The position numbers and the translations under genes were made by a program. This document shows positions 18,801 to 27,402 of a DNA stretch of 64,000 nucleotides, in pieces. How positions within the stretch are numbered: the stretch's first letter is position 1; the number at the start of each line of letters is the position of its first letter. Origin of the DNA: Pseudoxanthomonas sp. JBR18 (GTDB lineage Bacteria; Pseudomonadota; Gammaproteobacteria; Xanthomonadales; Xanthomonadaceae); NCBI RefSeq assembly GCF_028198165.1, contig NZ_CP116339.1, positions 4,471,001 to 4,535,000 on the forward strand, given 5' to 3'. Below the pieces are notes generated by a model. The model did no database searches. It had not been told where the DNA came from and worked only from the letters and a program-made list of their open reading frames with translations.

Positions 18801-19196
18801 ATGGCAAAGACCACCAAGAAGGTAGCGCCGAAGAAGGCCGCCAAGACCGCCGCCAAGACCGCCGCCAAACCCGCCGCTCCCAAGCCCATCAAGGAAACCC
18901 TGACCAAGTCCGGCCTGGTGGCGCACATCGCCGAGACCAGCGGCGTGGCCCCGAAGGACGTCCGCGCGGTGATGAGCTCGCTGCAGGCCACCGTCCAGGG
19001 CTCGGTCAGCAAGAAGGGCGCAGGCAGCTTCACCCTGCCAGGCCTGCTGAAGATCAAGACCGTCAGCGTCCCGGCCAAGCCCAAGCGCAAGGGCATCAAC
19101 CCCTTCACCAAGGAAGAGCAGTGGTTCGCCGCCAAGCCGGCCTCCACCAAGCTCAAGTGCACCTTCCTGAAGACCCTGAAGGATTCCGCCGCCTGA
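18801..19196 (+). CDS. HU-family DNA-binding protein with lysine/alanine-rich N-terminal tail
   Basis: 131 residues. The first 30 or so are almost only Lys, Ala, Pro and Thr (VAPKKAAKTAAKTAAKPAAP), like histone H1-type tails. The rest is an HU/IHF fold: an N-terminal helical part (KSGLVAHIAETSGV) and the beta-arm with GAGSFTLPGLLKIK, then PKRKGINPFT in place of the RTGRNPQTG arm tip of HU. It probably binds and compacts DNA. The start is supported by AGGA six bases before the ATG. A strong terminator follows. Confidence 0.87.
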   Translation: MAKTTKKVAPKKAAKTAAKTAAKPAAPKPIKETLTKSGLVAHIAETSGVAPKDVRAVMSSLQATVQGSVSKKGAGSFTLPGLLKIKTVSVPAKPKRKGINPFTKEEQWFAAKPASTKLKCTFLKTLKDSAA

Positions 19197-19225
19197 TCCA
19201 CAGGCGCGTTTCCAACAGGCTTCCA

Positions 19226-19260
19226 GAACGGGATGGCGCGAGCCGTCCCGTTCTTCGTTT
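19226..19260 (+). terminator. Rho-independent terminator after the HU-like gene
   Basis: GAACGGGATGGC (19226-19237) pairs with GCCGTCCCGTTC (19242-19253), with one mismatch and a GCGA loop, followed by TTCGTTT. Confidence 0.85.
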
Positions 19261-19318
19261 GGGCGGCGCTACAACGGATTGATCGGGCACTCATCGTCCC
19301 TGGGCCAGGCTGTGGCGC

Positions 19319-19909
19319 ATGTCCACCGTCTCTCACGACACCTCCCCGGCCCGACAGGCGTGGCGCGCCATTCGCCCGCTGCTGTTGATGGGCGCGCTGG
19401 GTCTGGCCGCTGCGTGGGCCTGGCGCCAGCCGTTCCTGGAGACCCCGCGCATGCTCTGGCGCATCTCGCGCATGGAACCGGCCTCCGCCCTGCCCTCCCC
19501 GGTCGATGGCGTCATCGCCCGCCGTATCGCGGACACCTTCGGCGCGCCGCGCGGCCGCACGCGCACCCATGCCGGCGTGGACATCTTTGCCCCACGCGGG
19601 ACGCCGGTGCGCAGTGCGACACCCGGCGTGGTCACCTCGATCCGCGATGGCGGACTCGGTGGGCGCCAGGTCTGGGTGCTGGGGCCCGGCCGCGAGCGCT
19701 ATTACCACGCGCATCTGCAGGGATGGGCCGATGGCCTGCATGAAGGACAGAGCGTCCTGCCGGGGACTTTGCTGGGTTACGTCGGCGACAGCGGCAACGC
19801 GCGCGGTACGCCGACCCACCTGCATTACGGCATCTACGGTGCCGCCGGCGCGCGCAACCCGCTGCCCGCGCTGCGTGCCGGCACGGAGCAGGAAGGGCTG
19901 GAACACTGA
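19319..19909 (+). CDS. Membrane-anchored M23 (LytM) metallopeptidase
   Basis: 196 residues. One transmembrane helix at about 19-35 anchors the protein in the inner membrane, facing the periplasm. The LytM zinc motifs are complete: HAGVD (His84, Asp88) and HLH (His167, His169). The protein should cleave peptidoglycan cross-links or stem peptides. It is compact, with no LysM or coiled-coil region. It starts about 60 bases after the terminator of the HU-like gene, so it has its own promoter. Confidence 0.88.
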   Translation: MSTVSHDTSPARQAWRAIRPLLLMGALGLAAAWAWRQPFLETPRMLWRISRMEPASALPSPVDGVIARRIADTFGAPRGRTRTHAGVDIFAPRGTPVRSATPGVVTSIRDGGLGGRQVWVLGPGRERYYHAHLQGWADGLHEGQSVLPGTLLGYVGDSGNARGTPTHLHYGIYGAAGARNPLPALRAGTEQEGLEH

Positions 19910-19983
19910 GTCGCGCCCCGCCCGCTCGCCGCCGGCTCTGCGGTTTCCTAACGTGGGCGCATGCCTTCACCGCCGTGAGCGCC

Positions 19984-20286
19984 ATGCACGAGCAACGCCC
20001 CCATCGCTACCGCATCACCATCACGCCCGTTCAGGACGACGGTTATCCCTGCGTCGACCGCTGCAGCATCGAGTTCGAACACCGCGCCAGCCAGGACTGG
20101 CTGCGGCTGATGCACCACTCCCAGCGCCACCGTCAGCTCAGTGCCGATGAGCGCGCCGCGACGCTGGTCGCCAGTCGCGTCCTGCGCGACCTGGCCCATG
20201 CCCATCGGAACGCGCAGGAAGATCCGTTCGACACCCTCGAACCGGTGCTCGACCGCTTCATCGCCGGGATCGACCCACGCCGTTGA
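19984..20286 (+). CDS. DUF3861 family protein
   Basis: 100 residues. HRYRITITPV near the start, LRLMHHSQRHRQL and an acidic C-terminal helix match the small DUF3861 family, whose role is unknown. It is predicted cytoplasmic. An in-frame GTG at 19975 could add three residues. Confidence 0.7.
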   Translation: MHEQRPHRYRITITPVQDDGYPCVDRCSIEFEHRASQDWLRLMHHSQRHRQLSADERAATLVASRVLRDLAHAHRNAQEDPFDTLEPVLDRFIAGIDPRR

Positions 20287-20352
20287 ACCCAGCGCGGCGG
20301 CGCCACGCCGCTGCCGCTAGACTGCGCCGCATCGTCGCTGACGGAACTTTCG

Positions 20353-20889
20353 ATGCGCATCGCGCTCTTCCTTGCCTTGAGCCTGTCGTTTGGCGCCTGC
20401 TCATGCAGCCGCAAGCCCGACCCGGACGCCATCCACCGCGAGGCGAGCCCACAGCCGCCAGCGGCCGCGCCGCATGCCGTCGACGCAGCTGAACTCAAGG
20501 CGCGCCAGGCCCGGACCGAGGCCCTGCAAGCGCAACGCAGCGCGATGTCGGAAGCCGGCGATCTGATGCAGCGCTACCTCGGTGCCCTGGCGACCGGTGA
20601 CACGGTGGCCGCAGACGCGCTCTGGGTGGGCGGCAAGCCGCCGCCCGTTCCGGATGATGCCGCTCTGCGCGCGCTGGGGCCGCGCTCGATGCGCATCAAC
20701 ACCGACGCACCGGTTCCGCTCGATCCGGACCAGGTTCCGTCCCAGTCATTCGAGGTCCCGGTGCGGCTTCGCGTCGCCGATCGCGATGGTGGCGTGCAGC
20801 AGTGGCGCGGCTGGTATCGCGTACGCCGTGCGGCGGACGCCAGCCACTGGGAAATCACCACGGCCTCCCTCCATCCGCAGCTCGATTGA
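20353..20889 (+). CDS. Putative lipoprotein, NTF2-like in pattern
   Basis: 178 residues. A short signal sequence ends at LSFGAC (Cys16), an imperfect lipobox. A proline/alanine-rich linker follows, then a conserved C-terminal part with MQRYLGALATGD and VPVRLRVADRDGGVQQWRG. The same pattern recurs in the lipoprotein at 21532 (RRYYEAINDKDY, VPVELAAAQTDGS), so the two look like diverged paralogues either side of a DUF1439 gene. The pattern resembles NTF2/SnoaL-like domains; the function is unknown. Confidence 0.68.
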   Translation: MRIALFLALSLSFGACSCSRKPDPDAIHREASPQPPAAAPHAVDAAELKARQARTEALQAQRSAMSEAGDLMQRYLGALATGDTVAADALWVGGKPPPVPDDAALRALGPRSMRINTDAPVPLDPDQVPSQSFEVPVRLRVADRDGGVQQWRGWYRVRRAADASHWEITTASLHPQLD

Positions 20890-20957
20890 GGCCCGGTTCA
20901 CCGCGCGTGCTTATCGTGTCCAGCACGAATCCAAGCGCAGCCACTCGGGATACTCGC

Positions 20958-21542
20958 ATGAAGCCATCGATCGTCACGCGCATCCGCGCCGGCGTTGTCG
21001 CCTTGGCGCTGGTGGCCGTCAGCACTGCGGCGGCCGCCTGGGCACAGGGCAAGCCTTCCCAGGATCTGGCCGTCTCGGCCGAGCAGGTGCAGGGCTACCT
21101 GCAGTCCGAGTTCCCACGGCAGTTCCAGGCCCTCGGCGGGCTGGTCTCAATGACGGCGAGCAACCCGCAGCTCACCATCCCCGAGGGAGGCGATCGCGTC
21201 CAGATGCAGTTCGACGCCAGTGCCAGCGGCAATCCGCTGGGCCGGGTGTGGCTGAGCAGCGGCCTGCGCTATGACGCCGACAAGATGGCCGTCTTCCTGG
21301 ACGCGCCCAGTGTCGATCGCGTGGTCCCGACCCATGGCGGCGAGCTGCGAAGCCGCGATCGCCAGCTGGTCAGCCTGTTCCTGCAGGACTACGCGAGCAC
21401 TGAACCGCTATATCAGCTCGATCCAAAGCTGCTGGCCAACTTCGGCAACCTGCGCGTGGAATCGACGCGCGTGGAGGGCGGAAAGATCGTGGTCCATTTC
21501 AACCAGCCTGTCGGCATGCCGGAGTTGAGCGATGCGCCGTGA
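20958..21542 (+). CDS. DUF1439 family exported protein
   Basis: 194 residues with a signal peptide of about 29 residues (RAGVVALALVAVSTAAAA). The mature part has the YceB/DUF1439 pattern: QVQGYLQSEFP at the start, PLGRVWLSSGLRYD in the middle and VHFNQPVGMP at the end. YceB-like proteins are lipoproteins or periplasmic proteins of unknown role with a lipid-binding-like fold. It overlaps the next lipoprotein gene by 11 bases. Confidence 0.75.
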   Translation: MKPSIVTRIRAGVVALALVAVSTAAAAWAQGKPSQDLAVSAEQVQGYLQSEFPRQFQALGGLVSMTASNPQLTIPEGGDRVQMQFDASASGNPLGRVWLSSGLRYDADKMAVFLDAPSVDRVVPTHGGELRSRDRQLVSLFLQDYASTEPLYQLDPKLLANFGNLRVESTRVEGGKIVVHFNQPVGMPELSDAP

Positions 21543-22191
21543 CCGAATCCGGGGGCGTCTGGCCCTGCTTGCCGTGGGCGCGACGGCGCTGATTGCGCTT
21601 GCCGCGTGCGGCCCGTCCGCCAACACCGCCAGTCCGACATCGACGCCCGCAGGGCCCGATGCGTCCGTCGCCGCGATCACCGAGCCGCAGGCCTCGCCGG
21701 TGCCTGCGGCCATCATGGACAAGGCCGAGGGCGACCTCACCGCTCCCGACCAGGATCCCAAGGCCGCAAGCATGGCCGCCACGCCCGAGGCGGCCGAGGA
21801 CACGGTGCGGCGCTACTACGAGGCGATCAACGACAAGGACTACCCACTGGCCTACGCCCAATGGGGCAACGATGGCGCGGCCAGCCGCCAGAGTTATGAG
21901 GTCTTCTCCAAGGGCTATGGCAAGACCGCGTCCGTGCAGGCGCAGGTCGGCAAGGCGTTCGACCAGGAAGGCGCGGCGGGATCGCGCTATATCCGGGTAC
22001 CGGTGGAACTGGCCGCCGCCCAGACCGACGGAAGCGTGCGTCATTACCGGGGCAGCTTCACCCTGCGCGCAGTGATGGCAGATGGCGCCACGCCCGAACA
22101 GCGCCGCTGGCACCTGGACTCAGCCGAACTGGAAGGCTTCGAGCCGGACGCCGTCGCCTCGGCTGCTTCCTCGAAGGAAGCAGCGCAGTAG
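21532..22191 (+). CDS. Putative lipoprotein, paralogue of the 20353 protein
   Basis: 219 residues. It has a good lipobox LAAC (Cys26) after a hydrophobic core, a Pro/Ala/Ser-rich linker to about residue 85, then a domain beginning TVRRYYEAINDKDYPLA that matches the C-terminal part of the lipoprotein at 20353. It is probably tethered to the outer membrane, facing the periplasm. The start overlaps the DUF1439 stop, so the pair is coupled. A bidirectional terminator follows. Confidence 0.7.
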   Translation: MRRDRIRGRLALLAVGATALIALAACGPSANTASPTSTPAGPDASVAAITEPQASPVPAAIMDKAEGDLTAPDQDPKAASMAATPEAAEDTVRRYYEAINDKDYPLAYAQWGNDGAASRQSYEVFSKGYGKTASVQAQVGKAFDQEGAAGSRYIRVPVELAAAQTDGSVRHYRGSFTLRAVMADGATPEQRRWHLDSAELEGFEPDAVASAASSKEAAQ

Positions 22192-22215
22192 TTTCGGGCG
22201 AAAGTTGGAGCAAAG

Positions 22216-22245
22216 AAAAGGCGCGATCGGAAGATCGCGCCTTTT
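22216..22245. terminator. Bidirectional rho-independent terminator
   Basis: AAAAGGCGCGATC (22216-22228) pairs perfectly with GATCGCGCCTTTT (22233-22245) around GGAA. The A and T ends let it work on both strands for the two convergent units. Confidence 0.9.
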
Positions 22246-22291
22246 GGCTTCTGGGGGCATCGCGTTCCGGTCGGCACGCCCCTATCCCGAT

Positions 22292-22831
22292 TCAGCTCGC
22301 CAATGCGTCGGCGATCGCCTTGCTGAAAGCAGGGATATCGTCGGGATTGCGGCTGGTGATGAGCTTGCCGTCGACCACCACCTCACTGTCCTCCCAGCGT
22401 CCGCCGGCGTTGGTCAGGTCGGTCTTCAACGACGACCACGAGGTCAGCCGACGCCCCTTGGCCAGCCCAGTCTCGGCCAACATCCACGGGCCATGGCAGA
22501 TCGCCGCCACCGGCTTGTCATCTGCCGCGAATGCCTTGACGAAGGCCACCGCCGCCGCCTCACGACGCAGGTGGTCAGGATTGATCACCCCGCCCGGCAG
22601 CACGAGCGCGTCGTAATCGCCTGCATTGGCCTTGCCGAGCTGTCGATCGACCTTGACCGACTCGCCCCAGTCCTTTTTGTCCCAGCCACGGATGCTGTCC
22701 TGCCCGTCCAACGCCACCACATCGACCTTCGCGCCCAGCGCTTCCAGGCGATGCTTCGGCTCGGTGAGCTCGGATTGCTCGAAGCCATCGGTGGCCAGCA
22801 TGGCGACGGTCTTGCCTGTCAGGTCGGTCAT
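22292..22831 (-). CDS. DJ-1/PfpI family protein (YhbO-like)
   Basis: 179 residues with the type-1 glutamine-amidotransferase-like fold. The nucleophile elbow AICHGPW (Cys112, His113) and the N-terminal FEQSEL glutamate are present. Relatives have been reported as stress proteins acting on glyoxal- or methylglyoxal-damaged molecules, and as proteases. The start chosen is ATG with MTDLTGKTVA. It lies 103 bases downstream of the 3-hydroxybutyrate dehydrogenase gene on the same strand. Confidence 0.88.
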   Translation of the reverse strand: MTDLTGKTVAMLATDGFEQSELTEPKHRLEALGAKVDVVALDGQDSIRGWDKKDWGESVKVDRQLGKANAGDYDALVLPGGVINPDHLRREAAAVAFVKAFAADDKPVAAICHGPWMLAETGLAKGRRLTSWSSLKTDLTNAGGRWEDSEVVVDGKLITSRNPDDIPAFSKAIADALAS

Positions 22832-22934
22832 GGGAAAACTCCGGTTGAAAGAGGATCTCCATGCTGGTCCTGCCGGCATTCGATACCCATGAACGTCCGC
22901 GCCACGCGCGCAGACGCGGCCTGAACGTCTGCGC

Positions 22935-23720
22935 TCACCCCATGTGCCAGCCGTGGCTGACCAGGATGCTCTGCCCGGTCAGCGCATTGCTGGGGAATGC
23001 ACACAGGAACTCCACCGTGGTGGCCACGTCTTCCAGGGTGGTGAACGTGCCATCGACGGTGTTGCCCAGCATCACCCGCTTGATCACCTCGTCCTCGCTG
23101 ATGCCCAGGCTCTGTGCCTGTTCGGGGATCTGCTTTTCCACCAGCGGAGTCCGCACGAAGCCCGGGCAGACCACGTGGCTGCGCACGCCGTGCGGCCCGC
23201 CTTCCTTGGCCAGGGTCCGCGCCAGGCCCAGCAGGCCATGCTTGGCGGTGACGTAAGCCGACTTGAGCGGCGAGGCCTCGTGCGAATGCGCCGAGCCCAT
23301 GTAGATCACCGTGCCGCGCTTGCGTGCGTACATGCCGGGCAGCACCGCCTTGGTGGTCAGGAAGGCGCCATCCAGATGGATCGCCAGCAGCTTCTTCCAT
23401 GCCTCGAAAGGAAACGCCTGGATCGGATGGACGATCTGCACACCGGCATTGGCGATGAGGATGTCCACTGGCCCCAGCGCCTGCTCGACCTGGGCCATGC
23501 CGGCGTTGACGGCCGCCTCGTCGGTCACGTCCATCGCCACGCCCAGCGCACGACCGCCATCGGCCTGGATCTGCGTGGCGGCTTGCTGCGCGCCTTCCAG
23601 GTTGAGGTCGGCGATGGCAACGGCGGCACCGGCGCGCGCCAGGGACTGCGCCAGGGCCTTGCCGATGCCGCTGGCAGCACCGGTGATGACGGCGACCTGG
23701 CCTTCGAGGGAACGGGACAT
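22935..23720 (-). CDS. bdhA: 3-hydroxybutyrate dehydrogenase
   Basis: 261 residues, short-chain dehydrogenase/reductase. The NAD site TGAASGIG (13-20), NAG (91-93) and the catalytic Ser143-Tyr156-Lys160 are visible. The substrate-side segments [31 protein letters not shown] and the C-terminal HGWHMG are typical of D-3-hydroxybutyrate dehydrogenases, which interconvert 3-hydroxybutyrate and acetoacetate in the cytoplasm, often in polyhydroxybutyrate use. No other PHB gene lies nearby. Confidence 0.9.
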   Translation of the reverse strand: MSRSLEGQVAVITGAASGIGKALAQSLARAGAAVAIADLNLEGAQQAATQIQADGGRALGVAMDVTDEAAVNAGMAQVEQALGPVDILIANAGVQIVHPIQAFPFEAWKKLLAIHLDGAFLTTKAVLPGMYARKRGTVIYMGSAHSHEASPLKSAYVTAKHGLLGLARTLAKEGGPHGVRSHVVCPGFVRTPLVEKQIPEQAQSLGISEDEVIKRVMLGNTVDGTFTTLEDVATTVEFLCAFPSNALTGQSILVSHGWHMG

Positions 23721-23793
23721 GGCACGACTCCAAGAGGGATTGCGCCGCAGTGTCGCGCATGCAACGCCGCCCGCCTATGACAGGCGTGCCGGC

Positions 23794-26019
23794 CTAGAGT
23801 TCGAAGCGGTAGCTGAACTTCACCAGCAGCTGCTCGTCGTCGTGCAGCCGCAGCGCGTCGCTCAGCAGGCTTCCGATGGCATCGCTACGATCGGTCTCGT
23901 CGTAGCCACCGCGGGCATAAACCACGTACAGGTCCGACATGGGCGCCACTTCGTAGCGATAGCGCACTTGGAAGCCCAGGTTGCGCACGCTGAAATCCGA
24001 CACGTCCTCGTCGCTGCGCAACGCCCGCGTTCCCACGACGCGGTAGGCACCGCTGGCGTCGGCGTCGATGGCCAGCGCCTGCAGCTTCACCCGCAGTTCC
24101 TGGCGGTTGGCCAGGTTCCAGGTCAGCCCGGCGTTGAGATGCCACTCGCGCCCGCTGTATAGGCCAACCAGATTGTCGCGCTGCCACACTGACCAGGCCG
24201 GCGTATGGTCGGCGTAGCCCCCCAGGTACACGCTGAAATCGTCATTGATGAAATAGGTCGCCGTGTAATCCACGCTATAGCTCAAGGCGCCCGGATCGGA
24301 GATGGCACCGCGCCTGGTCCACAGCTCCAGCTCATGCGCCCAGGGTCCTTTTCGCGGACGGCTGTACTCGTAGACCAGCTGGGTATTGAACGGCTGCTCG
24401 ACCGAACCATGCCCGCGGGTCAGCAGGTCGTCGACGCCGGCATCGTTGAAATTGGCCTGGACGTATTCGACGCTGCCATCGCGCAGGCGCCCCTGGCGGC
24501 TGATGCGCAGCTGCTTGTTGAGCACCTCGCCGTGGTCGTTGTTGACCTGGCTGATCCGCCAGCGCCAGTCCTTGGACGAATAGCGCGAATCGGCCGGCTG
24601 GTCCGGGAAGCGTCGACGCACCTCCCAGTGCGCGTAGTTGAGGCTGTTCTGCGACAGGTAGCCCGCGTCGTTGAGCTGCAGGTCGTTGCCGAAGTGCATG
24701 GCGATCCACTGCTGTCGCCAGCCATGGTCCATCTCGTAATCGGCCCACACCGTGGCCCCGCTGTCGCGGCTGGTCGCGCCCTGCTGATCGATCTGGCTGC
24801 CGATCAGGCGCGTGCGCACGTTCCAGCGCGCGTTGGGCCGCCAGTTGTGGTCCACGCCCAGCACCGTCGCCTTGCGATCCAGCCACGGACGATCGACCTG
24901 GGTCAGCATCAGCCCGAGGTTCTGGTCGGAGAAATCGCGCACCAGCCGCAGCGCGCGGAAACTGCGCCCTGCCTCCCCGTCCTCGTCGGCGTAGAACACG
25001 CCGTACTTGGTCGCCCCCAGGCTGCCATTGATCTTGACCGCCGCGGTGATGTCGGCCGCCCCGCGCCCATCGTCCGAGGGACCGCCGATGCGCCGGGTAT
25101 AGAGCAACTGACTGAAATCCGAGGGGGTGGTGAATTCGAACAGCCCCTGGTTCTCGGTGAAGAACGGGCGCTTGTCGCTGACGTAGGTTTCGGTGGCGCC
25201 AAAGTTGACCACCAGGTCGTCGCTCTCGACCTGGCCGAAGTCCGGGTTGACCGTGGCGGTCATCTGAAACTGCCCGTTGGGCTTCCAGAACACGTCGACT
25301 CCGCCGTCGAATGCCGTGTCCCCGTGCGCGCGGTCGTACAGGCCCGAGACATAGGGCGTGACCGCCAGCAGCGATTGCGCGTAGTCGGCGACCTCCACCG
25401 GGGCGAACTCGGACAGGAAGCGCGGCCGGTCGAAGCTGGCCGCCGGCCACGCCATGCGCTCGCCGGTCGCGCCGATCACCCGGTCCACGTAGAGCTTCAT
25501 CCGGCGCGTATCACCGGAGGCCTTGTGCATCGGCGCGGTGTACCAGGGGATCAGCACCTCCACCGACCAGCCCTGCGCGTCCTCGCTGACGGCATGACGC
25601 CAGCTACCGTCCCAGTCGTCGCTGAAGGTGTTCTCGTTGGTGATCACCGCGTCCTTGATGCCATCGGTGGAGGAGACCACGAAGTTGTAGCCGGTCCTGC
25701 CATCGCCATCGAAGTCGATCATCAGGTTGACCCGGTCGACCTGGTCCTCGAAGTCGCGGCGCACCTTCTGGTGGGTGCGCGGCACGCCTGGCGGCTGCAC
25801 GCAGCGCACGGCCACGGCCAGTCCATCGGGGGTGGCCAGGATCCACGCCTCGGTCGGCTGGCTGCCCGGCGCGCGCGTCAGCGGCTGCACCTGGCGGAAA
25901 TCGGTGACGTGGCGGGCCCCGGCCCACTCGTCCGGATCGATCCGTCCGTCGATCTCCACGGCGCCGGCCTGCCAGGCCAGCGCCAGCCCGATCCCAACAG
26001 CCAACATTGCAATGCGCAT
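23794..26019 (-). CDS. CBM9-like/DUF5916 outer-membrane beta-barrel protein
   Basis: 741 residues. A signal peptide (MRIAMLAVGIGLALAW, cleavage near AGAVEIDG) precedes a carbohydrate-binding family 9-like domain (about 20-205; IDGRIDPDEW, DGDGRTGYNF) and a long C-terminal part of alternating hydrophobic strands ending in SYRFEL, with the aromatic end strand of an outer-membrane barrel. DUF5916 proteins are widespread in Xanthomonads and Bacteroidetes without a known substrate. A strong GGAGG lies six bases before the ATG. The transcript is probably monocistronic. Confidence 0.8.
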   Translation of the reverse strand: MRIAMLAVGIGLALAWQAGAVEIDGRIDPDEWAGARHVTDFRQVQPLTRAPGSQPTEAWILATPDGLAVAVRCVQPPGVPRTHQKVRRDFEDQVDRVNLMIDFDGDGRTGYNFVVSSTDGIKDAVITNENTFSDDWDGSWRHAVSEDAQGWSVEVLIPWYTAPMHKASGDTRRMKLYVDRVIGATGERMAWPAASFDRPRFLSEFAPVEVADYAQSLLAVTPYVSGLYDRAHGDTAFDGGVDVFWKPNGQFQMTATVNPDFGQVESDDLVVNFGATETYVSDKRPFFTENQGLFEFTTPSDFSQLLYTRRIGGPSDDGRGAADITAAVKINGSLGATKYGVFYADEDGEAGRSFRALRLVRDFSDQNLGLMLTQVDRPWLDRKATVLGVDHNWRPNARWNVRTRLIGSQIDQQGATSRDSGATVWADYEMDHGWRQQWIAMHFGNDLQLNDAGYLSQNSLNYAHWEVRRRFPDQPADSRYSSKDWRWRISQVNNDHGEVLNKQLRISRQGRLRDGSVEYVQANFNDAGVDDLLTRGHGSVEQPFNTQLVYEYSRPRKGPWAHELELWTRRGAISDPGALSYSVDYTATYFINDDFSVYLGGYADHTPAWSVWQRDNLVGLYSGREWHLNAGLTWNLANRQELRVKLQALAIDADASGAYRVVGTRALRSDEDVSDFSVRNLGFQVRYRYEVAPMSDLYVVYARGGYDETDRSDAIGSLLSDALRLHDDEQLLVKFSYRFEL

Positions 26020-26183
26020 GCGCGCCTCCTCCCTTTGGGCCGATGCCCGTCGGAGGTGAAGACTAGGCACCGGTCGGCAGGGCGCCGACTGGCATCAGTC
26101 ATTGCAACCTTTTACGGTCCCGACGCATCTGTGCGGTCACGGCAGGCCAAAGGCCGGCGCCGGATGGCAAGCAAAGTCCCTAC

Positions 26184-26651
26184 TCAGCGCTTGGGCTGGA
26201 GCATGGTCCCGGTGCAGTTCTTGGAGCCGCAGCGACAGGCCCAGATCTTCTTCAGGCGCGCGGTGTGCGGCTCTTCCAGGGTGATGCCGTAGTTGTAGGT
26301 CAGCTCTTCGCCGGCCTTGATGTTGCGCAGCGCCTCGACCACCACCTGATCCTTGCGCCGGTCCTTGCCATCGTGCTCGACGATCAGTGCCTCGCAGTTG
26401 GGGTCGCAGCTGTGGTTGATCCAGCGTGCGCTGTTGCCGCCGCGCGCGCCGTCGATGACGTATTTGTCGTTGAGCGTGAACAGGAAGGTATGGCCGCTCT
26501 CCACGTCACCGCCACTGTCGCGGTCCGCCTGTGCATGGGTCCGCCGCTCGCCCTTGTATTCGATCAGCCGCTCCCCCTTCTTGATCGGGGCCACGGCGAA
26601 CATGCCGTTGCCGTGGATAACGGATTTGCGGGTGGCGATCTTGCGCGGCAT
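26184..26651 (-). CDS. SET-domain protein-lysine methyltransferase
   Basis: 155 residues, a single SET domain: GNGMFAVAPIKKGE at the start, the SAM-site motif RWINHSCDPNCEA, then ELTYNYG, and a post-SET zinc cluster CRCGSKNCTG. Such small bacterial SET proteins are close in plan to eukaryotic histone methyltransferases; the bacterial targets are mostly unknown. The ATG (MPRKIATRKS) is chosen by family fit; upstream in-frame starts would add a non-conserved stretch. The cytochrome gene begins 133 bases away on the other strand. Confidence 0.85.
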   Translation of the reverse strand: MPRKIATRKSVIHGNGMFAVAPIKKGERLIEYKGERRTHAQADRDSGGDVESGHTFLFTLNDKYVIDGARGGNSARWINHSCDPNCEALIVEHDGKDRRKDQVVVEALRNIKAGEELTYNYGITLEEPHTARLKKIWACRCGSKNCTGTMLQPKR

Positions 26652-26784
26652 CGAAAGGTCCGAAGGTGTAAGTGACCGGGGCATTGTGGCTGCGGTGCCC
26701 GCTTCGTGCCACTGGCGCCCCCTTTGGCCGCTCACAACCGTGCGCCGCGTCTTGAGTTTCGACAATCCGGCCGAGACCGCGCCC

Positions 26785-27312
26785 ATGCAGACACGTCAGA
26801 TCTTCGCTCTCATCGTGGCCCTGGCCAGCGTCCTGTGCCTGGCTGCCTGCCACCAAAGCGCCGCAACTCCCCAGCCCGACACGCAGGCGCAGGCCAGGGA
26901 CCTGGCCGCACGCGGCGAATACCTGGTCCGCATCGGCGGCTGCAACGACTGCCACACTCAGGACTACGGCGCGCGTGGCGGAGACATTCCGACATCGCAA
27001 TGGCTGCTGGGCAACCGCGAGGGCTTCGTCGGCCCCTGGGGCACCAGCTACGGCACCAACCTGCGTCTGACGGTGGACCGGCTCGACGAGGCCGGATGGC
27101 TCGCCTACACCGCCACCCTGCAGGCGCGCCCGTTGATGCCGGCCTACATGCTGCGGCAGATGCATGAAGAGGACCGGCGCGCGATCTATCACTTCATCCG
27201 CGCGTTGGGCCCGGCCGGGACGCCGGCGCCTGCTGCGCTTCCGCCTGGCCAGACCCCCGCCCCGCCCTATCTCCAGTTGGTGCTGCCGACGCGGGAAGCG
27301 CCCGCCTCCTGA
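26785..27312 (+). CDS. Lipoprotein cytochrome c, single haem
   Basis: 175 residues. The lipobox LAAC (Cys22) follows a hydrophobic signal, and one haem site CNDCH lies at 53-57. Methionine-rich segments (LMPAYMLRQM) near 115-125 could provide the sixth ligand. The C-terminus is Pro/Ala-rich. The pattern is like cytochrome c subunits that feed electrons from periplasmic dehydrogenases, but no partner dehydrogenase is next to it. Probably monocistronic. Confidence 0.8.
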   Translation: MQTRQIFALIVALASVLCLAACHQSAATPQPDTQAQARDLAARGEYLVRIGGCNDCHTQDYGARGGDIPTSQWLLGNREGFVGPWGTSYGTNLRLTVDRLDEAGWLAYTATLQARPLMPAYMLRQMHEEDRRAIYHFIRALGPAGTPAPAALPPGQTPAPPYLQLVLPTREAPAS

Positions 27313-27331
27313 ACGGGCCCGACCCCGCCGT

Positions 27332-27360
27332 TTGAGCCGCGCGGACCGAAAGCGTACAAT
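27332..27360 (+). promoter_or_regulatory. Promoter of the SUF operon
   Basis: TTGAGC (27332-27337) and TACAAT (27355-27360) are separated by exactly 17 bases, 43 bases before the regulator gene. The -10 element lies inside the inverted repeat described in the next entry. Confidence 0.75.
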
Positions 27361-27368
27361 TTCGGTCC
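27343..27368. promoter_or_regulatory. Inverted-repeat operator overlapping the SUF promoter -10
   Basis: GGACCGAAA (27343-27351) and TTTCGGTCC (27360-27368) are perfect 9-base arms with an 8-base spacer that holds most of the -10 box. The position suits a repressor that blocks RNA polymerase. The first gene of the operon encodes an Rrf2-family regulator, so autoregulation is the simplest reading. Confidence 0.65.
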
Positions 27369-27402
27369 AGTTTCGATCTGTCGCCCCGCGCGACCCACTC
27401 CC

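Noticed and set aside
24205-26292. Plus-strand open frame of nearly 700 codons opposite the DUF5916 gene
   Set aside because: Shadow of the barrel protein, which has a signal peptide and a strong ribosome site on the other strand.
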